From Muricea muricata (taxonomy: Eukaryota; Cnidaria; Anthozoa; Malacalcyonacea; Plexauridae): DNA of 64,000 bases. Below, in pieces: positions 1 to 13,900 of the stretch. Each line of letters opens with the position of its first letter. The first letter of the stretch is position 1. The stretch is from positions 37,959,059-38,023,058 of the forward strand of contig OY979718.1 of assembly GCA_963855995.1 (NCBI GenBank). Direction: 5' to 3'. Below the pieces are notes generated by a model. That model was not told where the DNA came from. It saw only the letters and a program-made list of their open reading frames with translations, and searched no databases. The position numbers were made by a program, and so were the translations under genes.

Positions 1-1524
1 AAATGAATTGAAATAAACACAACATCCTAAACACTCCAATTCCAAACATATGCTTTTACAGCATACCCAAACAAGGGGTAAATTGAAATTTTTTTGCAAC
101 TAATACATTACAATCGAGACTAAATGAGGGAATATGTACTCTGGGAAAATAATTAAAGTTCACTAATATATATAAGAGACATACTAGTCAAAAAAATTGT
201 GACCAATTTCGTTTGGTATATTTTAGTCAACTATCGTTCCATGTATTTCGAAATTGTCGCTTTCCCCATATTTAGAAAATTTTGCTTTATAAACTTGAAT
301 AGTTTCGTTTCATATATTTCTTTTCGTATACAAATATTTTTTTCATTCCTGTCATGTTTTACATATGACCATTTCGGATTAGAAAAATACATTATTAATT
401 TGAGGTTACACTGCCATGTGAAATACACGATATAATCACAATATATAGCTATATACGTCCCGCTCTGTGTATTTCATCGAGCACTTCAGCATTTCGGAAG
501 CCAAGACTAACTCTTGATATATACAATATATATGTGAACGTAAAGTAATTTTGTGCACCTTGGCACGTCACGATGGTAGTTAGAAGATAAAGGAATACCA
601 TTAGCGATTTCATGAGAAATTGTGAATGTGTCCCAATGTGTCACACGGTAGCATATTTTCCCTATAGTATGCGACTTCACGATCATCTAAGGCAAGTTTG
701 CCAAGCCATGGTCTTTTTTCCTTATTTCTACTTAGTTTGTTTACTTTGTTATCCCATTATAGCCACCTCAATAGGTTTCCCGTAGCGCAACGCAACGCAC
801 CAGTGGTTTCGATTATCAAACTGTGGTCTGATCTGATCTACGACCTGATTGAGGGTCATAAACCTCTAATCACATCCAACAATGTTAACAAACACCGAAT
901 CCCGTAATACGAAACTTCATACGCATTGCGTATTAAAAGTAAACGTAAACGTAAATCGTTGCCATCAAGTGACTTAGTTTGTGTTTAATCTGAAACTAGG
1001 CCGACCAAAATGACTGACCGGTGCGGGGAAGAATTACAAATCGCGAGAGCCGCTTGACTCAAACAAACATTTAATATTGCCTTTCAATGTTTCTTGATGA
1101 ACCCTTACTCAAAACAACTACGGACATACTACGCCGTGAAGCCAAAATAACAATCTCAATGACAAACGAGCTTGAAATTAAATAACTTTCGATGGTGTTG
1201 TTACGCGTGGCGTGATTGGACGAATAAATGAAATTTAATCAGACGTTAAGCCAATCGTGGTCGTTTTTGGGTACGGCAGCTCTCGGTCATTGGCTCGACA
1301 TTTACAATGTTGCTATATGCGAGGAAATTTATCGTTCCAGCAGTTAAAATTTACACGTGCGAAACTCTTCTAGGAACATACTGGTAGGAAAGTACGGTAG
1401 CTACTATTGTTTGATATTCAAGTTTAGCGCGGCTTTCTGGGACGTTATCTCGATGTAACCACATTCCGAGGGTACAGACCTTCGTGGCAAACGATCGCAT
1501 TTCGTCGACAGTCAGGCACATCGT
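1..1524. other. 5' flank of the TNF-ligand gene, no gene seen
   Basis: AT-rich sequence with many short open frames in both directions and no protein I recognise. It should contain the promoter and 5' UTR of the TNF-ligand gene that starts at 1592, but I see no convincing TATA box or initiator to place a transcription start. Confidence 0.4.
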
Positions 1525-1602
1525 ATGGAAAATGGAAATGTTTTGAGTGACCAGCCGCTAGCGTACATGAAACTACAGCCACATACTCGCAATGGGAGAT
1601 AG
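1525..1602 (+). other. upstream ORF overlapping the TNF-ligand start codon
   Basis: ATG at 1525 (second in-frame ATG at 1567) opens a 25-codon frame ending in TAG at 1600-1602. It runs out of frame across the main ATG at 1592. If the transcript starts upstream of 1525, this uORF would lower initiation at 1592. If it starts between 1567 and 1592, the uORF is irrelevant. Seen in sequence; the effect is inference. Confidence 0.4.
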
Positions 1603-1945
1603 TGAACAGGATGAAAACTTAGCGTGTGAAATTATCAAAATCAGTTCGGCTAAAACTAAGAAGAGCACGGTGGTCGAATATAGATCGTTGAATCGAAGGG
1701 CATCGCGGTTGAAGATTGGTCTGTTTGTATCTTTAGGATTGAATGTGCTTTTCGCCGCGTTGTTTGTCGTAGTATTTATTATGTTAAGAGATGTGAATAC
1801 GAAATTGGCTCGGTTCGACGAATTTTTAAACAAGGAGAATATTAGATCATCTAGAATAACTAATCGTTCTGGGCAGAATGTTCAAAGTGTTACTCGTCCA
1901 ACAGATACTGATTATAGAAGCAGCACTCTAGCGCAGGAACGATTG
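1592..1945 (+). CDS. EDA: TNF-ligand exon 1: cytosolic tail, membrane span, linker
   Basis: 118 codons from ATG (context tcgcaATGGG). An acidic then basic tail is followed by a hydrophobic stretch, GLFVSLGLNVLFAALFVVVF, at about residues 43-62, with arginine and lysine on the inner side. The Ser/Thr-rich linker ends in AQERL. Donor ttg|gtaatt, phase 0. The frame continues only a few codons into the intron before a stop. Confidence 0.88.
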
Positions 1946-4885
1946 GTAATTTTTTGTTGTTTTACGTAGAAGCATCTGAATGCCAAGTATTGCGAATAAT
2001 GTATCAATCGATTTTGTTACATTCACAATACGCCGAAATTCCGTTTGTTGTATTGCCGTTGTGGAAAATGTTTTACTTTAAAGATCATAACGGAAATTTG
2101 TCATCGCTTTTGTGCGGCTGGGTAGGGTTTTGAAGTACACCGTTCGTTGAAGGCCCTTTTGTGATCTTTTAGATCGAGACGCCTACTCGAGTCCCTACTC
2201 GAAGGAAAAATCCGACAATTGTTCCTACTGCAACAAATGTGGATACATGCAAGTGTCGGGGGCCACAAGGTATTTAGTGTTTAAAACTTGTTCTATTGAT
2301 ATTTCTATAAATTGCTCATTTGCCTATCTTCGCAACGGAATCGTAAATTGTTTATTCTACGGCATTTCAGCCCACAATTAGAGGCTGGCGAAGATTAACG
2401 ATTTTAATACTTTGGCATGTACACACAAGCCAGTCGATAAGGTCTAATATGTTTGGTCAATAGTGTTCCGTAAAGGTAAAATTACCGTTTGATCTGCAGC
2501 TGTTTTGCTACCAATACAGATGAGGTGCGAACCGTTTTAACGTATACAAGCCAAGGCGATATTTCCTGCGCGTTGGATGGGCAATTATTGATTGGCTTCA
2601 TCCAAGTAATTGACGTTTATATATGAAACTGTGGTTTTAATTCCGCCTGCTCGCTTGTAACGGGCCTGGCAAGTTTGCTTTGGATTTGTGTGCGTTATTA
2701 AGACATATTTGCAATTGTTTCGCAGCTTAAAACTTCACATTATCAAACCCAAAATAAGCTAAAGAGTGTGAGAGCTTTCGCCTCACGCTGTAGGTATTAA
2801 CATGCGAAGCGAAGCATGTCGAACCGATGGTGGTGCTGGAATCTCAACTATTGATTCTTGCCCTAAACAATAGTGAGAACGAGCTGAAATCAGATAATAA
2901 GAGTGTAGACACGAGCTGGTAGGTGGCACCACACACCTCCCCCTTTACGTATTGAAATCTTTTCAAAAGCCTAATCAATCCTAGCAAGTACACGAGCTGG
3001 GTAGGTGGACCCCGATCGCCAGCAAACGCTTCTTTTATTTGGCTTTTCAGAAGGCAAGTGTGTCTTTGCATGCAGCGCTTCCGTATTCTATTAAACGGGT
3101 TTTTTACTGCGCGTTCATTGTTTGCGATACATAACGGCTCATTCTTTGCTCATCTGATACTTGAAATCATGAGAGATTTAACCTTGCTATTGTGAATGTT
3201 GCAAATGTTACAATCTACTTGTTCAAGGCGAGCTCATTTATTCTCATTTAGGCTTAATTGCCTGTTTGCTACTTTTTGTCATGTTCGCGTACTTTCGTGC
3301 ATCTTGAAGTGTGCGTATTTTCATTGCTTCGACGCTTCGAGTCGTTTAAAACGGAATAGTTTGTCGAGAGCTTCTCTAGAGCAACATCCTGCATGCAATT
3401 GCAAACCTAAATCACTGATGACCGCGTACGGAGCGCCACTCAGTGTTTTATATAAATATAGACTATTTCTTTTCATAACGGCATAACTGTTGAGATTATA
3501 CCGCCATTTGCTACCACGTTTGAGATTCCTTTGCTTGATTGTTAGTAAAACGGCCCTGCACGTTCGCTGCTAATTAAAATCAGTCGCCTGCTCCGTTATA
3601 GCGAGTAGATCAAAAGGTGGCTGCGATCGTACATCGTCGCGTTTTCTATTGCGGCTGTATTTATTTAACCGAAGAGCATTACTTTATATTAATAATCGTC
3701 ACATAGACATTTATCAAACATAAGATGTTATCTCTTCATTGATCCCGAAGTGAGTGAAGCCCGCGAAAGCTTCAAAACCGTAGTCAAATTACTCGCAAAT
3801 CAGATTAATCAGTTTCACTTCTCGCTATCATATTTGTGGTCGTTTATTAGGTCATCGAGATCTTTATGTTCCAGTGTTAAAATCGTTAAGGTTATTCTGG
3901 GGGGTTTTAACATGTCATAAACGTGAATACCGACCAATTCTTTAGTAATTGAGCTCGAGGGGAGGAAAGTCATGGGTGTGAAACGTATGCAAATACGTTT
4001 TATCTTACATGGCCTTGAGTTTTGACTTTCGAACTTTTATCTGTATTATTTTTGGCGACAAATGTTGGTATTGTCCGAAGACTAGCCACGTATCAAAGAT
4101 GAACGATTCACATTTATAGAACTTGAGTATTGTTAAATGTACATGGGCACTCTTTATTCCGTGTTTGTTGGTTTGTAGTTTCGTATGTTATATGATCTGC
4201 GTTTCGTCTACGCGGTTAAATATTTGGCTGACAGGTATCTTGTTTACAATAGAGACTTATGTGCATTAATTTAGATTACTTTCATATTTCTTTCAACTGA
4301 GACACTTTAACTGATCTTGGACTACTAGGAATTTCTTGGTCAATTTTGTGGCTTTGCTTTGTGCCTTGCAATTTAAAACTGGAGGCGCACAAATGACATG
4401 TATAATATCCTCGACATCTACATACCCAAACGCCTTCGTGGCATTGAACAGTAAAATTTCATGGCTCAGTAATTCGGCAGACGAGGATGTGCTGATGAAA
4501 ATATGCCATAACTACAACAATAGAAAATAGTAAAACATAGTACACAAAGAATCAGAGTAGAATACTAGGACTATTCTATGTTGTAACTATTGGAGGTTTT
4601 TCATTATGCTACGTGGAAGAATAACGGCAGTGACGTTGACAAACGATATTTCTTATAAAACATTCTGCACCGTATACGTAAAGTATGCCATTGTTTGATT
4701 CTTTTCATTGGTATTTGAGAGGAAATGTACAGTATAATATTGTACACTATATACAGCCAGTTATATACAAACAAACCATGCACCAGGCACAATATATTCA
4801 TATGATTGATCTTTCTAAGCAAAAACTATTTACTGCATTGATATACTAATTTTAATGAACCTGCTATTTCATTATATCCTATGTA

Positions 4886-4951
<66 letters not shown>

Positions 4952-7900
4952 CATTAAATATAAATGATTAAAGTCCGATATTTGTTGGGTCCTCCCTTTA
5001 TTGTTCCCAGCAAAAACATAGGAGTGGTTTCTTGCTTAACAGGAAATTCTAATTACAGATTTAGGAAGCAGGCGACCTGATGAACAATGTTGGCAACCCA
5101 CATAATTTTACTAGTCTTTGTGTATGTGTTTGAACAGCCACTGAATTTGATCCCGCGGAAATAATATTCTTCACTTAAACATCTCCCTATCCTTACCTAC
5201 CTTATTCACATAATATGGTTATCCTGGTATTTCCACTGATTGCCATGTATCTATTAAAGTTGTATAAGCCAGTGATTAGTGAATTGTCTCAATCCTTGGC
5301 ATTTGCTTGATGTAATAGTGGGTGGCTGACAAGGTACAAAAACAACAACTTTCCTTAAGCCAGATTTGTATTACATTATCAAAGTACTATTGAATGTTAA
5401 TAGCATATTAAGATTGTTATTGTTATTAGGATATTTTAGTCTGGCAAATTTGCCACTTTGTTAATTTCATACACACTCTTCCATAGCAACTGGACAAGTG
5501 TATTCCATTTAACTAAGGTGAGTATTGGGTCAGGTCCAAGTTGTCCAGCCATGGATCAAATAGACCAATCTATTTTAGGAAACAGTCTCACTAGCATCCT
5601 GACCAACTAAATAACACTCCTGTAGTAGCAGTTCAATGAGGTATTCTATGCTAATTTGTTACAATAGGTTTATCCAACCAATAGGATGACCAAAATATGT
5701 TTGTAGAGATGGAGACAAAATTTTGGAATATATTTATAAATATTTTTTAAACAAATCCTAATGTTAGGAATGGTTAAGGGAAATAAGCCCAAAAGTATTC
5801 TCCATCACATATTTTAAATATATATTTTCCCCATTTGTTTGCAATTTTGCTGTATATTTCAGAACAAACATATACAAAAACATTCTTGGGCCGCTACATA
5901 CTTGTCCCCTTGGGCTGCGACACACTTGCCCCCCTGTAACTGTAATGCTCACCTCATCTCCATCACTTGTAACTACTAATATGAAGTACAAGTAATATAC
6001 ATAGAGAACCAAAAACAAATATTTTAGGTCGAGCGGAACGAGACCCAAGTCAATAAATACTAATTCTATTAAATTTATGATCCATAATAACTAAAAACAA
6101 AGCTTTATTCAACTATATAATTACATAATACCAGTTAAACTCAAAGAAAATGTGCATTCCTCTGTAGCTTTAAGCTACAATATTTATTTTTTCGTTTTTG
6201 CTTACCATACAAACGTCGCCATTTTGAAAACACAAAATGATTGGCGGAAAATGAACACTGATCGCTATATTTACTGAGTGACTATATATAATGCAGACAA
6301 AATTTTGATTTTTAAGTTGGTATTTCAAACATCAGAGTTCTGCATTGATTTTATAGTGCCACGGAACTTTTAAACCCGTGGTTCGTTTTAGACTGTACGT
6401 AAACCGATATTGTAACGTTATTTAATTAAAGGAGTAGGCTTTGCCCTACGAAAAAAGCAAATATGCAACAGACATCTTTAAAAAAAGACAAGTTTTCACT
6501 TAACATTGTTTTCGATACTCGGAGAAAAAATCGCTAAAATATCATTCAACATAGATACAAAGAGCGGTGCTTTTTCTGAGATATGCACCATACAACTTTT
6601 TTCTATACAAACAACGTTACCTGCCGTTTTTATCTATAGATTACCAAATTTTACACGTAGAATGGAAGGAATCTAGAAAACTTTGTAATTTTGAAGTATT
6701 CGATACTGAACAATTCTCTTAAAATTCAATTTGAGCAGTCAAACACATTAAAAATCAGTTAGTTAGGATGTAAACCAATCGTAATGAAAAATAGCCTGCC
6801 AGATTATGTGGCGGATATTTGCCAAGTATAGTATTTGCCAGAACATAAAAGCAATCGCTTTGGCCTAAGTATTTTTCTTTGATGTTTTTGATTTTTTATG
6901 CTTGGTCTTGGTGTGGACTGTGGTTTTCAGAACTGGTAGGATTTAAAAACATAAATGTTAATTGCAATTTCGATCAAGCAGTGTATTTTGGTGCTTTTAG
7001 CTAAGCATGCACTATAGTATCTTAGACAACTATTTCCGCAGATTGTATTTAAAGTGGAATTGATGTTCATGTCAACCACATTACACAAGTACTACTTCCG
7101 TTCGTTCAAAATGTTCTGCAATATAGTGTTTATCTGTAGCACTTGAACTGCAAGAGCACCGGTTTATGCAAATTTTGATGCTATTTATTGTAATCGTAAT
7201 GTCAAACCATCAATTGTTTTCAACTTTTTGTGTGGTATAGTTGTGATTAAATCGACCAGCTCGATGGCTAGGTTATGCATAGTAGCTACAGCGTAAATAG
7301 GTATACGTAATGCTGGTTTGAATTGTTCAAAAACCTTAAACTTACTATTAGCAACCTGTCAATGTCAATATAGCTGCAATATTAATTGTGAAACCAATTA
7401 TAAGTGCAGTTTCTGACATATTAAGTTTTAGGCCTTAGAGTTTCAAAAGTGCATAATTTATATGCAAGTGATCATTATATTGATAGATGAAAGAGCGCAC
7501 CGGCAACACTTAATTGTACATGAAACACACAAGAGTACGTCTTTCCTTTTCTTGCTACTCGCTTCTTTCCTAGTCGCCGGATCGGAGTAACGTTAAAAAT
7601 ATCTGAATTTATTATTCACATGCATGTGATTAATATTAAGGAACCAAGGGAGTAACTGTTGATTTTTCGTACGCTGTGCTAGACTCTGTTACTGTTTCAT
7701 TTTTCGTCCAGTTATGAACATTGATGGGTAATTTAGAGCTTTTGAGCATCCCCAGTGTGAAGCAACCTTAAGCATTTTATTTCTAGAGCTAAACGTCTGT
7801 AGTATGCATGAGCCGCGAGATTATTCTGGCTGGAGTGCTTCCCGATAAGGTTATCATATCGATATATCATAGCTGCCATATAAAATTTGGAGATAGGTTG

Positions 7901-10900
7901 CAGCATCATGACTTATCAACACATATAACAAATCACTTAAAAATTTATTACTGTATAAAAAAAGCAAAAGCTATAGTCACTGGCCAGTGACTATCACTTC
8001 AGAGACACTGAATCTTAACCAATTAGAATGCAGGAAAATCAATTATCTCCTGGAATATTGAAATTTATACTAATTTCAAATAATTCATATTTGAAGAAAA
8101 CATGTTTCTTGTTTGCTGCCATTTTGGCACTAATTCTTTAAAAATCTTTTGTTTTAAAGTCTATTCCAGATTTAAAATGCATATTTGTTAACGTGTAAGA
8201 GATGTTTGGAGGAATTTGTCGTTGTATTTGATCTTTTTCCGTGCTAAAATTGCCCTTCTCCTAAAGTTTTTGTGCTGCCATATTTTGCCGTTTGTAAGAA
8301 GTTTTCTGAGGGTGCTTAGTTGATCTCCAGAACCTAATTAATGCATGTATCTGTACACTTTATCTGATAAGTGCCCTCAAGCCTTCGCATCTATGTATGC
8401 GTACGTAAAATTTTTTAGGCACTATATAATAATTTATCTGTGTAGCAAGCGTAAAGAATGATTAAAGTATTGTACAGGAATGTAAGGCATTTCTATAGAC
8501 CACCCTTGAATCTTATATCCTGATTACAAATGTAAGTGGTAGAAATGCAAATCTACTTGTTTTGCTATTATTTCTTCATTATGAAAAGCTAATTAAGTAT
8601 GCATTATATTTAACCTGTGGTCTTTGATATTTTTTACCACTGTTGATCGTATATTTTACGATATGCACGTGATGATATTGTTCATAGATGTACGCAAAAA
8701 GGATTATGTAGATTGATGTAATTAACATCGTGCTGTTGTTAGTTTATAATTAACAGATGACGCTTTCAGACATTTAGCACTTAGGAGACAATCGTTGGCG
8801 GCACTTTTGCGTGCTCTTGTTTATAAGAATTTTTGTCGCAAAAAGTATATTTATCAATATTTATCTCAGATTTAATCTTAACTAATTGGCACCATTGTAA
8901 TTTGCTAAGGAAACTAGTAGATTAAAAAACGGCTATACAACAAGGCCAATATATAACATAATAATACGCATGCATCAGCAATTTATTAAATATTCATACT
9001 TATATAATTAAGTATAATATTTTATATATATTTATATATATTCGGTAAGCAAAACGTATATAAACAAGTAAAATTGATGACCATTCCTGACAGAAATACC
9101 TTTCACATTTCTATTTTGCAAGTACGACCCTTTTGATATACGTTGTGGGAAACAATATAATTGTAAATAGTGATAAACGAATACTGAAATAGAGTTGATG
9201 TTTCCGCATAATGGCCTAATTGCAGAGATAAGATTCAAGTGCGTAGCTTAAAGCCAATAAGACAAATTACACACTTCGTCTCACGTTTAGGTCTGACAGA
9301 AAGTACTAAAGAATAGCTCTCGGCCATCGCGTCGCCGTGGACAGCAATTTATTGCCATTAACGACGTCTATTTTCTGTTTTGCAAAAAATCATAAATATT
9401 CTATCCCAAGATTGAGCTGCTTATCAATTTAAATGTATTCAAAGACTGAGAGACAATCTTGAAATTTTCCTGACATGAAATTTGCTTGAATTAAGTAATA
9501 ATACGAAATCTCAAACCTTGACTAACTGTAGGACTCACGATTTATTATGGGCAGTAAAATCTCTTTCAGAACAGAATTTTGAATAGCATGGCATTCTAGC
9601 TTGGAAAAGAATATTACACCCTAATGTTAATTCTGTATGTTTTCACAACACATGGGTCTTATGTTAGAATGAATGTTTGAACATGTCAAACATTCGAATT
9701 CGTTGTCTCGATTGGTTTCTGTATAGCAAAACTAAAAATTAAAATTTTTAGCGCATCAATATTATCAGCATTTAGTATACTCAATCTCAGTTGAAACTTT
9801 CACACGAAACTGTAGATTAATTTTGTTAAATTTCTACCGCTAATTAGGCTTTTGTGTTTTGCTTCCTGTAATTTGTTTTCTATTTATAACAAATAAGTAA
9901 CACGTATTGAAAATGTATGCCTCGTCTGAACGCCGCATTGTGCATGAGCCGAGAATCCAATAATGGAATTATATACATTTAATATGCGGCGTTTAATTGA
10001 CTTTAATTCGGCAGGTTGTTATTGTTGGTCGACTCAGAAATTCGAATATTCGACGAGAAATTCTGCATTATCAATAATCTAAACTTCGCATTTTTCATGT
10101 GCCGAATTTAATGCATAAATGGTATTAATTAAATTGATTTATTAGCCATGAATATTGTTTAATTAGATGTGAAGAGTCTTAGTCGTAATTTGTTTTCATG
10201 TACTGTACATTTACCCTACTTTTCAGTAGCGAGGTGCTTTATGAAATGATAAGTTTCAACAAAGAAAGTGCTTTTCGTTTGGTTTTGGAGGGTGGGCGAA
10301 ATATACATTTTATCGCGTTTAATAGGTACAAATGTAGGGAAAAGTAGAAAAACCCTGACGGCAAATTGTAATTGTTTGGAAAAGATATGTATGGATTTCT
10401 TTTGTGAAATATTCCCTGTTTCACCGAAAGGGCTTATGTAAATGAGTACAGTAAATGAGAATACACTGTAGAGGCCGACGTGCATGGGACAGTTGTTGCA
10501 TTAAAGCGGGATCCATAGATATCTCGTACACTAGATAGGGCATCTGCATATCAAAAGTGAAGCTAAAAATCTCAGCGGTATCCCCTCACAACAATCGGCG
10601 ACGGCCATATTGGTTGTTCCCACTCATAAAAAAAATGCCAAAGAAAACACATTTTTTGGCATTTGTGTATTAAATACTTTTTCGCTGCATAAAGTAGGAT
10701 TTATTATCAACTTTGTCCATTTCCGCAATACAAAATACACAAATTATCATGCTCCGTGTCAACTCTGTGGGAACGACCAGCGCCTGCGATCCGGCTTCAA
10801 TTTTCGCCTGCCCACAGTGTGGGATGCACCATCTAGTGTATATGAGGTATCTATGGCGGGATCGCATAAACATCGCCTAACATTGACCTTGTTCATGTAA

Positions 10901-13900
10901 ATTAATCAACCATTTACTTGCGGAAGTGGGAGTAATCTCGCAGATGCAAATTAATTTCAAAGATTCTGAACGATATACCATGTGGAAGAATAAATCAGCT
11001 TAAATTGTTATTTTGTATCATTTATATATTGTATATATTTACCGGTGCTATTGTATTATTCCGTCGACCGGAAGTGAAACAAATGGTTGTAGATGGTGTT
11101 AGCCATTCCTGTTTGAAATTACGATTATATACCCTTATGTTTCGCGCACGAAAGTAATTTTCTTTAAGCCCAGTTCTAATCTCGGTCAAATTCGTGATCA
11201 GTTCTAAGAACGATTCACTCAAAACACCAACGACAATTGCGTCGCTAAGGAGAAAGGGATGTCTTTGATGTCATTCACCTGGCTCGAAACGAAAGTTCAT
11301 ACCACGAATGAAGAAACTACGAAGATGATTGAATATATATTTTGCAAGTATACTATAGTTTACCCCTTGAAAAATAGTGCTGGTTTGCAAAACCATGAGG
11401 CGTGAACTACTGCAATGCACCCTGTATAATGTCAAGTGTGTTAGCAAGCAAAATGTTGTTATGCAAAACTTAGACAAATCACAATTTTAGTTCTCCTCCT
11501 TTAGATTGCTACACTGAAAATAACACAGTTCAACATTTTGATCTGAAAATTTGCAATAGGGAAGATATGGTGTTGGACTTTCCCTAGATTGTAACAATTT
11601 ACAATGTGAGCTCTTACTTAAATAAGTATCCTCTAAAGTCTAATGGCGGCATTTTTTGGGACACCCAGCATGCTTCAAAACGTACAACTTTCGTTCGAAG
11701 ATTTTTACCAATATAACCAATTTCAAACTGGATTTTTGCATGTAATGAGTAGGAAATGACGTCATTTTGCATAAGGTCCATATAGAAGCAAACTTTTTTG
11801 CTAGGTTTTATGTTGTCAGAGAAGGATTGCGAAGGTCACTTCAAATTATGAAATAATGTCGTTTTGAGGACGCTGCTGCATTGAGAAAAATTAATTACTA
11901 GTAGAAATTTTGGACATTATACTTCAGAGTGCATGTCGACACACAGCAAGAAATGTTCACAAATTGAAAAATATTCATAGGGTTTTCAATTATTGTTGCA
12001 TTGTCAGTTCGCTTGTTTCTATCGACAATTAAATCGATGAAAAGACCCTACTGTGCTTTTTAAAATTATTTGTGGACAGTTTTTACGTATCTATCTATGT
12101 TCACGCCCAAAACATGTACAAAACATTACTTTACTGCGTTAGCAATACCATGAGATAGGTAAAATTTTTGTCAAATGTATGCATGTGTAGTGTTCATTTT
12201 AAATGACTGCGCTAAACCACCATGACTGTCATCAACCCACAAGTGGCACGGGCATGCAAACAAAAGGTAACCCGAGATAAACAATCATTAGCACCGCAAG
12301 TCTTACATAAGTAAATGATCTGGCGTTTTCCATTAATCACGCACTAGGAAACCAAAGGTTTTGGGAAATATTTGCATAAAATGATTTGTTTGCCGTCGGC
12401 ATAGACCGCTTTGGCGGCAACAGTTTCAGTGTTTTTTGCAGCGTTTGGTTAAAAAGACACTAAATGGTATTCAAAATATCTGCGTATAGACCAGATCAAA
12501 TTTATCATAAGCTTACGCTAAACCAACGCAGCATATATATTTCCGCCGTTTTACTAAAAGGCTAAACAATCATGAACTATACAGCTGCATGAGGCACGCC
12601 TACGACAATGTTTTAATAACACAGAAAGTGTTCCGTTTAAACCTGTAAATGAATTGGTATGAACGAAATCTAAAATACTTCGTGCGGGGTTATAGTTGCT
12701 TTGCAACTCAATTTTATTTCAAATCATTGCATAAAGTTTGAGTTCTTAGCTATTGTTTTTTGTGGTTTGATTAAATTTAAAAAGGTAAATATTTCGAATA
12801 CCTCGATATTCGAGATTGACATACCATCCGTAAAATTGATATAAGTTCGTTGGTGTTTTTTTTTAGAAGGATGGTTTTATGCAAAAAGCAATTGACTCTC
12901 AATTGCAGATTTATTTTTACTCCTTCAGAATTCAGAATTTAACTGGTTGAAGATCCAGTTGAATAGAGTGTAAAAATAAATGCATGTTGGCAATAATTTA
13001 TGTGCCTTTGTTTGTTTGCTTAAACCACAATATCATTAGGCTTGACAATGTTTAATTATGCTTTTACGAGGTGTATCGAACAATATAAAAGGTATAAATG
13101 TGTTTTAATTGCCAAAATACATTTGGTAAAAAAAGTTCGCTCTTCCTCCATTCACAAAATTGAAGCCAAAAGTTGTCTTGCTCATTTCTTGAACGGCATA
13201 AGCCAATATCTGTAATTCAAATATTTGTTTTGAGACAAATTGCAAAAGACAATGTTTGTTTCTTTTGCAATAATAGCATTAACAAATCTTTCTTCGTTTA
13301 CAGACTTGGTTCTTTATCTATAAAGTAGGACGTGTTTGCGTTTGATTTAAAAAACAGTTGGTTTGTAAGGTGACAAATAATAAATATATGATATAAGTAC
13401 ACTCTCATCTTGTGTGTGTCGAAACATTCCGGCTTTGCTATTACTCGGATATATTATAAGACGTGTAAGGAATACCGTTTTACTTGTGCCGAATAATCGC
13501 CGACAATAATGAAATTTCCACAATTATTGCGGGTTAAACAATAGATATATGGTTCGTTTGCATTATTTCGAAGTCGAGCTTGCTCGACGTTTTTACACAA
13601 GTATAAATAGCTACTTTTACTCAAAGTGCGCTATTGCGATGAATGAGAACTAGGCCTAAACAGCAAAAGAAAAAATAGTTCCAGGTGCACAAATGATTTG
13701 ACGCAGGAATAATCTCCGACCATGGACGTCGCCGATGCCGGCGGTATCTGAGAATCAGGCTTAAGCTTGTCTGTGATATGTCACCGATATATATACATTG
13801 TCGGTAATCATTCAAGGAGAAAATTTACAAAGGATTTTACTCGTATATGCCAATCACCGGTAGTGAAAGTCGCCTACATATGTCGGCGACATATCAGAAC

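Noticed and set aside
1573..1833. 86-codon minus-strand frame
   Set aside because: Shadow of TNF-ligand exon 1, whose plus-strand frame has the membrane anchor and joins in phase to the rest.
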